Positions 9,101 to 17,060 of a DNA stretch of 64,000 nt are shown here, one piece after another. The DNA lies in assembly GCF_030527935.1 (NCBI RefSeq), contig NZ_JAUMZV010000002.1, positions 1 to 64,000 of the forward strand, read 5' to 3'. The notes beneath the pieces are model-generated. The model saw nothing but the letters and a program-made list of their open reading frames with translations. It made no database searches and was not told the DNA's origin. The translations under genes were made by a program, and so were the position numbers. This DNA comes from Kingella sp. (in: b-proteobacteria). Lineage in GTDB: Bacteria > Pseudomonadota > Gammaproteobacteria > Burkholderiales > Neisseriaceae. The first letter of the stretch is position 1. Each line of letters opens with the position of its first letter.

Positions 9101-9114
9101 AGAATAAAGTACAT
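6103..9114 (-). CDS. ftsK: DNA translocase FtsK
   Basis: Septum-associated ATPase that pumps chromosome termini during division. About 1003 residues from the ATG at 9114, chosen because a membrane segment (FILTLLLITTLAYLVYK) follows it at once; upstream codons are intergenic repeat DNA. Order: one visible transmembrane helix, a long Pro/Glu/Gln-rich linker (about residues 25-560), the motor domain with Walker A AGTTGSGKS at about 662-672 and Walker B IVVVVDEFADL, then the C-terminal gamma winged helix (ISSLQRHLRIGYNKA) that reads KOPS-type sites. Only one membrane helix is seen, not the usual four. The linker includes SEFxRSQN-like repeats (8516-8660) that match intergenic repeat DNA. Confidence 0.93.
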   Translation of the reverse strand: MYFILTLLLITTLAYLVYKQNKSEQQWQAELEQHQKTQPRYKIIDGYKPETTQPEPITQQLELPVEPTPEPEAALPSDSIPFTLIDDAAASTPAAEPAEQPNNVITLEEATRNMLRAAATQAAEQPEILIDHRFHLVEPLEAAEHPQPEHPTQPENERSEFRQSQNEFACSQNQQSELMHSQNEQSEFVRSQNDYNTFQRSPNHPDEEIQLDFSALHPHRQPETAFTPLHATASHNEPPENTPNEPPSIDHDATPITIVRNPQDEVNLLLETNFIAANQPQPENHPHSELPHPSSEHHPDPEITLPVANLETIDFSDIQYSLAKQQTARLLKQQAEQHALASNLKPLPKPQPWASTFDDKRSLKTIPEREIWANLSHTDTPAARKHQAENAPRFTTQANRLPLPIAEKSQVAFQAVSAPIASVAIPAPTIVAPAPLPAPEIIEPANFYQAQAAQTQTASATPEAAEPEQFASSFFAPHAPAHHDSEITLTEADFAAHYAQQRQPEIDPSQGYVLPPLNLLSPAQHDPEAVQSPEELLENSITIEEKLGEYRVKVKVLDAYAGPVITRYEIEPDVGVRGSSVTNLEKDLARSLGVTAIRVVETIPGKTCMGLELPNPKRQTIRLREVFDSPAFASSHSKLTLALGEDITGEPVVTDLAKAPHLLVAGTTGSGKSVGVNSMILSMLYKATPEDVRLIMIDPKMLELSVYQDIPHLLAPVVTDMKHAANALNWCVNEMEKRYRLMSHVGVRNLAGYNEKIAEAAARGEKIANPFSFTPDDAEPLEKLPFIVVVVDEFADLMMVAGKQIEQLIARLAQKARAAGIHLILATQRPSVDVITGLIKANIPTRIAFQVSSKIDSRTVLDQMGAENLLGQGDMLFLPPGTGYPQRVHGAFVADEEVHRVVDYLKQFGEPDYVEDILSPEQAEFNFDGSPSSGNSNEKDPLFDQAVEVIVRTQKATISSLQRHLRIGYNKAATIIDQLEAEGIVSAADHSGKRKILARKSDD
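8516..8660. repeat. Imperfect tandem repeat inside the ftsK linker
   Basis: About four to five degenerate units of roughly 30 bp (core CGTTTTGGCTGCGCACAAAC). The last unit, 8618-8659, runs into a DUS and closely resembles the intergenic repeats at 16811-16855 and 52909-52951. It is translated in frame on the minus strand as SEFxRSQN-like units. Confidence 0.75.
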
Positions 9115-9470
9115 GATATTTAAGGGAGTTGTGGTGTCGTGAAAGGGGCGGATTTTACAGGGTTTTTGGGGGATTTTGTAGGGGTTTGGGGTGGGATGGG
9201 GCAGCCTGAAAGCCAATCTAGCCAGCAAAAAATCGTTTGGCAGGACACCAAGCTGTTTTGTTTTTTCAGGGCGATTTTGTTTTTTCAGGCTGCCTTTGGA
9301 TGGGGCAGCCTGAAATGTGATGCGGGGCTTGGGGCGCGGGGGCGAATATTGGGCAGCCTGAAATGTTTGCCCCGCGTTCTCTACGGCTTGCGTGCAAGCC
9401 GTGCTATGGCTTAGTGGTTGTAATGGGTTGGTTTTGTTCAGGCTGCCTTGGGGTTGTGCTTATTTACTTG
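9115..9470. other. ftsK-pth intergenic gap: DUS and palindromic repeats
   Basis: No gene seen. Contents: several DUS copies including an inverted pair near 9284-9316, a degenerate AAACCGTTTGG hairpin-type repeat near 9228-9262 (compare 55679-55707), and the 20-bp palindrome ACGGCTTGCGTGCAAGCCGT at 9383-9402. The ftsK promoter must lie here on the minus strand, but no convincing boxes were found. A DUS at about 9439-9450 follows the pth stop. Confidence 0.6.
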
Positions 9471-10052
9471 CTATGCGGGCTGTTTGCTATGCAAGAAGCG
9501 CACGGTTTTTTCTAAATCGCCTGCCATGATGTCGGGCATGGCTTGCAGGGATTTGGCGATGGCGTTGTCAATAAGCTGGCGTTCGGCGGCTGGGGGTTTG
9601 TTGAGCACGAAGCCGACCACTAGGCTGCGCTCGCCTGGATGTCCGATGCCAAGACGCAGGCGGTAGAAGTTGGGGGTGCCGAGTTTGGCTTGGATGTCTT
9701 TTAGTCCGTTGTGCCCGCCGTTGCCGCCGCCGAGTTTGTAGCGGATGTGTCCGCAGGGGATGTCCAGTTCGTCGTGCACGACTAGGATTTCTTCGGGCTG
9801 GATTTTGTAGAACTGGGCGAGCGCGGCGACGGCTTTGCCTGATAGGTTCATGTAGGTGTCGGGTTTGAGCAGCCATACGTCGCCTTGCGGTTGGGCGACG
9901 CGGGCGATGTTGCCGTGGAATTTTTTTTCGTTTTTGTATGGGGTGCGCCATTGGTAGGCGAGTTCGTCTAGAAACCAGAAGCCTGCGTTGTGGCGGGTGT
10001 GTTCGTATTCGGCGGTGGGGTTGCCCAGCCCGACAATGAGTTTGATGTTCAT
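9471..10052 (-). CDS. pth: Peptidyl-tRNA hydrolase
   Basis: Frees tRNA from peptidyl-tRNA that drops off ribosomes. 193 residues. The start at 10052 follows an AAAGGACA ribosome site and gives the family N-terminus IKLIVGLGNP. Seen motifs: N10 in GLGNP, the catalytic H of TRHNAGF, PDTYMNLSGK, VVHDELDIP and GGGNGGHNG. The frame is open further upstream, but that part is DUS-derived. Confidence 0.97.
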   Translation of the reverse strand: MNIKLIVGLGNPTAEYEHTRHNAGFWFLDELAYQWRTPYKNEKKFHGNIARVAQPQGDVWLLKPDTYMNLSGKAVAALAQFYKIQPEEILVVHDELDIPCGHIRYKLGGGNGGHNGLKDIQAKLGTPNFYRLRLGIGHPGERSLVVGFVLNKPPAAERQLIDNAIAKSLQAMPDIMAGDLEKTVRFLHSKQPA

Positions 10053-10271
10053 GGGGTGTCCTTTGGGGTGGATGGGCAGCCTGAAAATGGGGGAATGGGT
10101 TTTCAGGCTGCCTTGGGTTGTATGGAATGGGGGTGTTGAACCCAATCATTCAGGCAGCCTGAAAATGGGTTTTACTGCTTAGCTGGCTTTGTCGGCGAGC
10201 CGCCGACGCTCCATTTTGACTTTTCAGGCTGCCTTGCGTGTTCGCAAAATCAACAAGATACCAATACCGCG

Positions 10272-12284
10272 CTACTTCGTCCCTGCCACGATGCGGTTGA
10301 GCTGCCATTCCAAAAATGGGCTGTTGGCGATGGCTTGCTGGATGATTTGCTGGTCAGCGGGGCTGGGGGTGCTGGGCTGGGCGTTGGCGGTTAGGGTATC
10401 GCTGTTTTGCCATGTGCGGTATTGTTGGTTTTTGGTGTTGTAAAAGCCGTTGTCGGTTAGGATGACTTCGGGGTTGTAGCCGTAGCCGCAGAATGGGTTG
10501 GCGGTATTTTCGGCGGCGGTTAGGTTGCAGCCTGTTTGGTAATACTGGGCTTGCGATAGGCTGAGCGCGTATAGCGTGGGCACGATGTCTTTGTGCGAGC
10601 CTGCGCGGTTGGGCTGGTATTGCGCTGCTGCGCGGTATTCGTTGGGGACGTATAGGTAAAACGGCACGCCGTGCCCCAGCGCGGTGTCTTGCGGGGCGGG
10701 GTAGCTGATGGCGCGCATATTGTGGTCGCCTGTGGCGGCGATGATGGTGCGCGGGCTGTTTTGTTTCACTTGGCTGATAAAGTTGCCCAGCTGGTCGTTG
10801 CTGTATTTATAGGTGTTGAACACTTCGTTGAGCGTGTCGCCTTGGGCCAGGCTGGATAGGCGGCTTTGCTCTTGGACGGTAAGCTGGAAGTTTTGGCGTT
10901 GGTGCGGGGCGGGCAGTTGGTAGGGCGGGTGGTTGGTGATGGACAGCAGCATGATGAACACGGGCTTGCCGTCTTGCTCGGCGTGTTTGAGTTCATCGGC
11001 GGCGTAGCGGAACATATATTCATCGGGGATGCCCCATGTGGCGGGGATGGCTTGCGGATAGCGGGTTTTAATGGTGTTTTCGTCGATGATTTCGTCTGCG
11101 CCCAGGTTGCGGATAAAGGTGTCAAAATCGCGCCAGCCGCCGTTGCCTGCGGTGATGTAAACAATGCGGTAGCCTGCTTTTTTGTAGGGCGTGAACAGGT
11201 TGGTGGGGAAGGGTTTGTTTTTGGCGGAGGACTGGCTGATGTTGTTGCGCGGCGAGCGGATAAAGAAGCGGTGGAGCGTGTCGCTGGTACCGTCGCCTTC
11301 GGAAACAAATTTGTGATACACCCAATCTTGTTGCCAATGGCTTTTCAGGCTGCCTAATAGGTTGCGCTCGGGGCTGTCAAACGCCAATAAATGCGCGCTC
11401 ATGCTTTCCATCACGGCAAGCACCACATTGGGCTGATGTTGCTCCACAGCGGGGTTTTTTGGCGTGGTGTGCAAAAATTGGTTTAAATCGGCGTTGCTGG
11501 TTTTGCCGATGAGCTGGCTGATGATTTTCGCGCCTTCGGCTTCGGACACGGGGGTGAAATGGTTGCTGTTGCGGTAGTCGTTCCATGCCCAGCTGATAGA
11601 CGTGAGCGCGTTGGGCACGAGCTTGTTGATTTGTTGCACGGCGGAAATATACACGGCGGATTGGCGCAGCGGAAATTTGCCAAACGAGCCGCGAATACCC
11701 ATCACCAGCGCGATAATCGGCAGCAAAACGATGGCGAACCACACGCCTTTGGATGCGCTCGCTTGCGGCTGGATGCGGCGCGTGCTGCGGTTCAGCAGCC
11801 ATGTAAACAGGGCGATGGCGGCGATTAAGCCGATGATGCCACGGATAACGGGGTAGTCTGACCACATGGTTTTGACCACGGCGCGGGTGTCTTCGTCAAA
11901 CAAGCCAAACATGAATACGTCAAACTGATGCCCGTACACCGAAAAATAGAACCAGTTGCCTATCGCGGCGGCGGCAACGATGGCGAACAGCACCGCCAAT
12001 AAGGCAGCCTGAAAACGTTGCCACAGGCGGCTGGCGGCAGGATGCAGCAGGCTCAACAGCCCCAGCAAAAACGGCAGCGCGATGGTGATGCAGGCGACTT
12101 TGATGTCAAACAGCAAGCCTTTGGTGAACAGCGCGGCGGTTTCCAGATTGGGCTGGCTGCGGATGCTGCTGGGCACAAAATGCAGGAACATCAAGGCGCG
12201 TTCGGCAGAGAACAGGATAACAATGCTTGCCCACAGGATAAGGAGTTGGCGGATTTGGCGGCGGTAGTAAGCGAGACGGGTCAT
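10272..12284 (-). CDS. LtaS-like inner-membrane sulfatase (phosphoglycerol/phosphoethanolamine-type transferase)
   Basis: 670 residues. The N-terminal 230 contain about five hydrophobic segments; a periplasmic alkaline-phosphatase-superfamily domain follows. Motifs: VVLAVMES (metal-binding Glu), GTSDTLHR (its Thr matches the LtaS nucleophile in a GxTS context), ITNHPPY and ATGDHN (metal Asp/His). In Gram-negatives such proteins transfer phosphoglycerol or phosphoethanolamine to envelope glycans or lipids; the substrate cannot be read from the sequence. It stands alone between repeat-filled gaps. It differs from the frameshifted transferase at the window start and would be a second enzyme of this superfamily. 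Confidence 0.85.
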   Translation of the reverse strand: MTRLAYYRRQIRQLLILWASIVILFSAERALMFLHFVPSSIRSQPNLETAALFTKGLLFDIKVACITIALPFLLGLLSLLHPAASRLWQRFQAALLAVLFAIVAAAAIGNWFYFSVYGHQFDVFMFGLFDEDTRAVVKTMWSDYPVIRGIIGLIAAIALFTWLLNRSTRRIQPQASASKGVWFAIVLLPIIALVMGIRGSFGKFPLRQSAVYISAVQQINKLVPNALTSISWAWNDYRNSNHFTPVSEAEGAKIISQLIGKTSNADLNQFLHTTPKNPAVEQHQPNVVLAVMESMSAHLLAFDSPERNLLGSLKSHWQQDWVYHKFVSEGDGTSDTLHRFFIRSPRNNISQSSAKNKPFPTNLFTPYKKAGYRIVYITAGNGGWRDFDTFIRNLGADEIIDENTIKTRYPQAIPATWGIPDEYMFRYAADELKHAEQDGKPVFIMLLSITNHPPYQLPAPHQRQNFQLTVQEQSRLSSLAQGDTLNEVFNTYKYSNDQLGNFISQVKQNSPRTIIAATGDHNMRAISYPAPQDTALGHGVPFYLYVPNEYRAAAQYQPNRAGSHKDIVPTLYALSLSQAQYYQTGCNLTAAENTANPFCGYGYNPEVILTDNGFYNTKNQQYRTWQNSDTLTANAQPSTPSPADQQIIQQAIANSPFLEWQLNRIVAGTK

Positions 12285-12398
12285 GGTTTCAGGCTGCTTT
12301 TGATGGTTAAGAGATGGGGTATGACTTATGGGCGTTTTGACTACGCTGAACTTCGTTTCAGGCTGCCTATGGTTTTAGCTTCTGCTCATTTTCAGGCT

Positions 12399-12645
12399 GA
12401 AACCTTTACCAAACCTTTGAGACAGCCTGCGTAGCGAAGCGGAGTTGCGAAGCTAAAAATAAGAAACGCCGTCATTCCCGTGCAGGCGGGAATCTTGTTT
12501 AATATTCATAAATTTATTGCAAAACAAGCTGTTGTTATCAGTAGGTCGGGCATTTATGCCCGACGTTTTTAGTTGTTGCGTATATAAATAGGTTAGTGTT
12601 TGTCGGGCATAAATGCCCGACCTACTCAGGTTTTGCAAAGATTTC
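12399..12645. repeat. NIME-like mosaic repeat with dRS3 and TCGGGCATTTATGCCCGA palindromes
   Basis: Bounded by GAAACCTTTACCAAAC and GTTTTGCAAAGATTTC. Contains one dRS3 (12474-12493) and two inverted copies of GTAGGTCGGGCATTTATGCC around a 40-bp centre (about 12541-12626). The left part carries a GTAGCGAAGCGGAGTTGCGA segment shared with the copy at 55082. It lies between serB and the LtaS-like gene. Confidence 0.75.
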
Positions 12646-12666
12646 AGGCTGCCTTATCAGGCGAAA

Positions 12667-13506
12667 TCATGTAAACAGCCGCCGCACCGCTTCCCAACCA
12701 TGATGGCTAATCGCAATCGGTGCGGCTGCTTGGGTCTTGGGCTTGGCATGATACGCCACGCCAAAGCCAGCGGCTTGCAGCATGGGAATGTCGTTTGCGC
12801 CGTCGCCAATCGCCAGCACTTCATCGCGCGTTGCGCCGATGGCTTGGCGATGCTGGTGGAGCAAATCGGCTTTGGCTTGCGCATCAATCACCTTGCCCAG
12901 CACCTTGCCCGTGAGCCTGCCGTTGATGATTTCAAGCTGGTTGGCAAACGCCCAATCCAGCCCCAAGCGGCTTTGCAGGCGGTCGGTGAAATAGGTAAAG
13001 CCGCCCGACACCAGCAAAAATCGGATGCCATGTGCTTGGCAATCGCGGATAAATTCTTCCGCGCCTTGCGCCAGTTGCAGCTTGTGTTCATACACTTCGG
13101 CAAGCTGGTTTTCAGGCTGCCCTTGGAGCAGGGCAACGCGGTGGCGCAACGATTGTTCAAAGTCCAATTCGCCTTGCATGGCGCGCTCGGTGATTTCGGC
13201 GATTTGGTCTTTGAGCCCCGTGCCAACGGCGATTTCGTCGATGCACTCGATGGTAATCAACGTGCTGTCCATATCGCTGACCACCAGTTTTAACGCGGAA
13301 AACGGCGTGTCGGGGATAAGCGCATAGTCAATGTGATGATGCTGAAATTCGGCAGCGGCAGCAGCGGGGATGCGCGTGTAGTCGCCATCGGTGGGCAGGC
13401 GCAGGATGCTGTTGGGCAGGGCATCGGGCAGGTCAAAATAATGCGCACTAATCGGCAGGCGTGCGCGGGCAAGGTGGGGCGATTGTAGGATTAGGGTGGC
13501 GGGCAT
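12667..13506 (-). CDS. serB: Phosphoserine phosphatase
   Basis: Final step of serine synthesis (phosphoserine to serine). 279 residues from the ATG at 13506; the frame is open further upstream but without family resemblance. HAD-family motifs: DMDSTLITIECIDE (nucleophile Asp and acid/base Asp), LLVSGGFTYFTDRL (motif II Ser), GKVLGKVIDAQAKAD (Lys) and AIGDGANDIPML (motif IV). The first about 80 residues form a small N-terminal regulatory-type domain. serC lies 3.5 kb away on the same strand but is not in an operon with it. Confidence 0.96.
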   Translation of the reverse strand: MPATLILQSPHLARARLPISAHYFDLPDALPNSILRLPTDGDYTRIPAAAAAEFQHHHIDYALIPDTPFSALKLVVSDMDSTLITIECIDEIAVGTGLKDQIAEITERAMQGELDFEQSLRHRVALLQGQPENQLAEVYEHKLQLAQGAEEFIRDCQAHGIRFLLVSGGFTYFTDRLQSRLGLDWAFANQLEIINGRLTGKVLGKVIDAQAKADLLHQHRQAIGATRDEVLAIGDGANDIPMLQAAGFGVAYHAKPKTQAAAPIAISHHGWEAVRRLFT

Positions 13507-13590
13507 GGTGTGGTGTTGGGGGGAACGAAATATTCTGATTTTATTGCTGTTTACGGCAAGTAGCATGGGTTGGATGTTCTGCAATCTGTT

Positions 13591-13664
13591 CCTTTCCCCG
13601 CTGGCGGGGGAAAGCTAGGATGGGGGTGGCTGTTTAACCTACCACCCCCGCCAGCGGGAGAGGG
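13591..13664. repeat. Inverted repeat of the CCCGCTGGCGGG type
   Basis: Two complementary arms (CCCCGCTGGCGGGGG and CCCCCGCCAGCGGGAG) around an AGCTAGGATGGGGGTGG segment. Related units occur at about 4250-4290 and 58016-58090. Not protein-coding. Confidence 0.6.
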
Positions 13665-13685
13665 AACGGCGGTGCGGCATATTTT

Positions 13686-13847
13686 AGAACCTGTATTCAC
13701 TATTTCCATAGGCAGATTTGATGATATAAAAGCGCGGATACAAGGCAAAAAGCACAGCAAGGTTGGACACCTTGCGAGCATTTTTAACGCGGTAGCCGCG
13801 TTTTTAGGGCATAAAAGATGCCTATGAGAATAGTGAATACAGGTTCT
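13686..13847 (-). repeat. 162-bp MITE, AGAACCTGTATTCAC family (copy 1)
   Basis: Ends are inverted: AGAACCTGTATTCACTATT at the left and its near-perfect complement at the right. The same 162-bp length and interior (…GCGCGGATACAAGGCAAAAA…) occur at 36052-36213 and 47806-47967 in the opposite orientation. Flanking TA suggests TA target duplication. It encodes nothing convincing. The remaining gap to trxB (13848-14060) carries DUS pairs at about 13877-13916 and 14015-14053. Confidence 0.85.
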
Positions 13848-14060
13848 TAGGATGCTACTCATCGTTTTTGGGAAGAGGCAGCCTGAAAAAAGGAATGGTG
13901 TTTCAGGCTGCCTTTTGGCGCATAAACAAGCGGGGCGTGCGTATCATTTTGAACATTGCCAAACGGTGCATGGCACAGCCACACGCCCTACGCCGACTGA
14001 ACTTTAAAACGCCAAGGCAGCCTGAAAACGCATCACCACATTTCAGGCTGCCTAAACCGT

Positions 14061-15008
14061 TTACGCCTGACTATCCAGCCAGCGTTCCGCGTCCAACGCC
14101 GCTTGGCAGCCGCTTGCCGCGCTGGTAATCGCTTGGCGATACACATGGTCTTTCACATCTCCCGCCGCCCACACGCCGTCAATATTGGTTGCGCCTGTGT
14201 TGCCATCGTTGCCGCCGCGCGTAATCAAATAGCCCGTTGCGTCCATGTCCAACTGCCCTTTGAAAATTTCGGTGTTGGGCTGGTGTCCAATGGCAATGAA
14301 CACGCCTTGCACCGCGATGTCTTCGCTGCTGCCATCGTTGTGGCGCAAACGCGCACCTGTTACGCCCGCGTCGTCGCCCAAGATTTCGCCCAACTGCGCG
14401 TTGGTTTTCAGGATGATTTTGCCTTCGTCCACGCGCTGCATCAGTTTTTCTACCATGATTTTTTCTGCGCGGAACGTGTCGCGGCGGTGGATTAGGGTAA
14501 CGCTGCGGGCGATGTTGGCAAGATACAAGGCTTCTTCCACCGCCGTATTGCCGCCGCCCACCACGGCAACGTCTTGCCCCTTATAGAAAAAGCCATCGCA
14601 AGTGGCGCAAGCCGATACGCCGCGCCCTGCAAACGCTTCTTCGCTGGGCAAGCCCAAATATTTGGCAGACGCGCCTGTTGCCACAATCAGCGCATTGCAA
14701 GTGTATTCGCCCATGTCGCCTTTGAGCGTGAACGGGCGGCGTTGCAAGTCCACGCTGTTGATTTGGTCAAACACAATTTGCGTGCCAAAGCGTTCGGCAT
14801 GTTTCAAAAATTGCTCCATCAATTCAGGCCCTTGCACGCCATCGGGAAACGGCGGGTAGTTGTCCACTTCGGTGGTGGTCATCAGCTGCCCGCCTTGCGC
14901 CATGCCTGTGATGATAACGGGCTGCAAATTGGCGCGCGCGGCGTAGATGGCGGCGGTGTAGCCAGCAGGGCCCGAGCCTAGGATGATGAGTTTGTGGTGT
15001 TGGGTCAT
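14061..15008 (-). CDS. trxB: Thioredoxin reductase
   Basis: NADPH-dependent flavoenzyme that reduces thioredoxin. 315 residues. FAD motif GSGPAGYTAAIYAARA near the N-terminus, redox pair CATC in SACATCDGFF (about 137-140), NADPH motif VVGGGNTAVEEAL and the C-terminal FAD motif VWAAGDVKDHVYRQ. The start follows AAGGAAA. An inverted DUS pair at 14015-14053 is the likely terminator. Confidence 0.97.
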   Translation of the reverse strand: MTQHHKLIILGSGPAGYTAAIYAARANLQPVIITGMAQGGQLMTTTEVDNYPPFPDGVQGPELMEQFLKHAERFGTQIVFDQINSVDLQRRPFTLKGDMGEYTCNALIVATGASAKYLGLPSEEAFAGRGVSACATCDGFFYKGQDVAVVGGGNTAVEEALYLANIARSVTLIHRRDTFRAEKIMVEKLMQRVDEGKIILKTNAQLGEILGDDAGVTGARLRHNDGSSEDIAVQGVFIAIGHQPNTEIFKGQLDMDATGYLITRGGNDGNTGATNIDGVWAAGDVKDHVYRQAITSAASGCQAALDAERWLDSQA

Positions 15009-15128
15009 TTGGGGTTTCCTTGTAAACGATTGGGTTTAAATGATTTTCGGTTTTCAGGCTGCCTTGATGGTGTGTGCAAAAGCAGCCTGAAAATGGGTTA
15101 AGCAACAATATAAAAGGCAGCCTGAAAC

Positions 15129-16136
15129 CTATTTCAGCGTGCGAATGCCCACCGCTTCTTTGGCTTCTGCCAACAATTCTCGCGCTTCGGTTCGCGCTTT
15201 GGCTGCGCCCGCTTGCAAAATATCTTCAATGCGCGATGGATGGGCAATCAGGTCGTTGTACACATCGGTTTTGTCGTCCAACTCCGCGCCGATTTTGGCG
15301 GCGAGCAGTTTTTTCGCTTCGCCCCAAGCCAAGCCTTCGTTGAGCATTTTTTCAAATTCGCGCGTTTCTTCGGGCGTGCTAAACGCTTGATAAATTTCAA
15401 ACAATGGGCTTTCGTTTTTTTGCTTGGGTTCACCTGGTTCTTTTAGATTGGTTACGATTTTGTTTACCGATTTTTGCCGCTGTTTCGGCGTTTGAAACAG
15501 CGGGATGGTGTTGCCATAGGATTTGGACATTTTGCGCCCGTCCAGCCCCACCAATAATTGCACGTTTTCGTCAATCGCCGCTTCGGGCAACACAAAAATC
15601 TCTTTGCCAAAGCGATGGTTAAATCGTTGGGCGATGTCGCGCGCCATTTCAACGTGTTGGATTTGGTCGCGTCCCACGGGCACGCTGTTGGCTTTGAACA
15701 TGAGAATATCGGCGGTCATCAGGATGGGGTAGCTGTATAGCCCGATTTCAATTTCGTAATCAGGGTCTTGATTTTCGGCGATATTTTTGTCCACGGCGGC
15801 TTTGTAGGCATGGGCGCGGTTCATCAAGCCTTTGGCGGTGATGCAGGTTAAAATCCAGTTCAGTTCTAGGATTTCGGGGATGTCGGATTGGCGGTAAAAC
15901 GTGGTGCGTTCGGTGTCCAAGCCGCAGGCAAGCCATGTGGCGGCAACGGCGCGGGTGGATTCGGCTATCATCGCGGGGTCGTGGCATTTGATGATGCCGT
16001 GGTAGTTGGCTAGGAACAGATAGGATTGGGCGTTGTCTTGCGCGGCGGCGCGGATGGCGGGGCGGATGGCACCGACATAGTTGCCCAAATGGGGGATGCC
16101 TGTGGTGGTTACGCCTGTGAGAATGCGGTGGGTCAT
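15129..16136 (-). CDS. trpS: Tryptophan--tRNA ligase
   Basis: Class I aminoacyl-tRNA synthetase charging tRNA-Trp. 335 residues from the ATG at 16136. The TGIPHLGNYVGAI segment is the HIGH-like motif and KMSKSYGN (about residues 196-203) the KMSKS loop. The upstream 14 codons of the open frame are not family-like. A DUS pair at 15053-15091 and a DUS at the stop codon lie downstream. It is divergent from grxD across a 102-bp promoter gap; no Trp leader peptide or T-box was seen. Confidence 0.97.
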   Translation of the reverse strand: MTHRILTGVTTTGIPHLGNYVGAIRPAIRAAAQDNAQSYLFLANYHGIIKCHDPAMIAESTRAVAATWLACGLDTERTTFYRQSDIPEILELNWILTCITAKGLMNRAHAYKAAVDKNIAENQDPDYEIEIGLYSYPILMTADILMFKANSVPVGRDQIQHVEMARDIAQRFNHRFGKEIFVLPEAAIDENVQLLVGLDGRKMSKSYGNTIPLFQTPKQRQKSVNKIVTNLKEPGEPKQKNESPLFEIYQAFSTPEETREFEKMLNEGLAWGEAKKLLAAKIGAELDDKTDVYNDLIAHPSRIEDILQAGAAKARTEARELLAEAKEAVGIRTLK

Positions 16137-16197
16137 GGCTGGCTCGTTTGTTAAAAAGACAAGGGCAAATCTTAACACAGGCAGCCTGAAAAATCGC

Positions 16198-16203
16198 TAT
16201 AAT
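16198..16203 (+). promoter_or_regulatory. -10 box of grxD
   Basis: Perfect TATAAT 35 bases before the grxD ATG. A TTAACA at 16172 is 20 bases upstream, longer than ideal, and a DUS occupies the spacer. Confidence 0.6.
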
Positions 16204-16238
16204 CGCGGTTTTTTCACACGCTATCAAAGGACACATCC

Positions 16239-16556
16239 ATGAGCATTCAAGAGCAAATCAAAGAAGTGGTTACCACGCATCCGATTGTTTTATTTATGAA
16301 AGGCACGAAACAGTTTCCGCAATGTGGGTTTTCTTCTCGCGCGGTGCAAATTTTGAAAGCGGCAGGCTGCGAGAGCTTTGCCACGGTGAACGTGCTGGAA
16401 AACGATGAAGTGCGCCAAGGCATTAAGGAATTTAGCAACTGGCCTACGATTCCGCAGCTTTATGTGAACGGGGAGTTTATCGGCGGGGCGGATATTTTGA
16501 TGGAGATGTTTGAAGCGGGGGAATTGCAGGAATTGTTGAAAACGGTTGAAGCGTAA
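16239..16556 (+). CDS. grxD: Monothiol glutaredoxin, Grx4 family
   Basis: 105 residues, typical of single-domain monothiol glutaredoxins that carry or relay Fe-S clusters. The active site is CGFS in FPQCGFSSRAV (about residue 29), with glutathione-binding WPTIPQLYVNGEFIGG at about 68-83. AAAGGA lies before the start. Confidence 0.96.
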   Translation: MSIQEQIKEVVTTHPIVLFMKGTKQFPQCGFSSRAVQILKAAGCESFATVNVLENDEVRQGIKEFSNWPTIPQLYVNGEFIGGADILMEMFEAGELQELLKTVEA

Positions 16557-16572
16557 TTATTGGGATGGATGA

Positions 16573-16613
16573 TTTTCAGGCTGCCTTGTCTTTTGGAGAT
16601 GGGCAGCCTGAAA
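16573..16613 (+). terminator. Inverted DUS pair after grxD
   Basis: TTTTCAGGCTGCC ... GGCAGCCTGAAA with a 16-base loop, followed by TGTTTTTT. Confidence 0.7.
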
Positions 16614-17060
16614 TGTTTTTTATGGGGGGAAAGGCAGCCTGAAATGTGATGCGGGACTTGGGGTGCGGGGGCGAATATTGGGCAGCCTGAAATGTTTGCC
16701 CGCGTCTCTACGGCTTGCTTGCAAGCCGTGCGCTGGCGAAAGCTGGGGATGAGTGCGCGGTTTGTTTTTGGGTGTGGGCGGTTGTTTTGTGTATGGCGGT
16801 TGTGTTGATGGTTTTAGCTTTGCTGAAACTCACTTGGTTTGTTTTCAGGCTGCCTTGGGATTGCGCCCCCAAGGCAGCCTGAAAGTTTTATTTAATGGAT
16901 GATTTGTAACCGCGCGGCGATTTTGTCCTAACTTCGCGTTTTATTTGTCCTATGTTGTAATGACAAAATGAATGCGAAGTTAAGCCCATCGTTAAATAAC
17001 TTTGGCAATTTGGCGACGAGCCGTTGCCGTTCCATTGGTAAGGCAGCCTGAAACGCGCCA
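16614..17060. other. Intergenic gap, repeats only
   Basis: No gene visible. Holds isolated DUS, the palindrome ACGGCTTGCTTGCAAGCCGT (16710-16729), a TTTTAGCTTTGCTGAAAC-type repeat ending in a DUS (16811-16855, related to 52909-52951 and to the ftsK linker), and a GGCGACGAGCCGTTGCCG repeat near 17012-17030. 16910-16990 is unlabelled AT-richer DNA. Confidence 0.6.

Noticed and set aside
16137..16238. Tryptophan leader or T-box upstream of trpS
   Set aside because: Only a short divergent promoter gap with a DUS; no Trp codon run or T-box motif.
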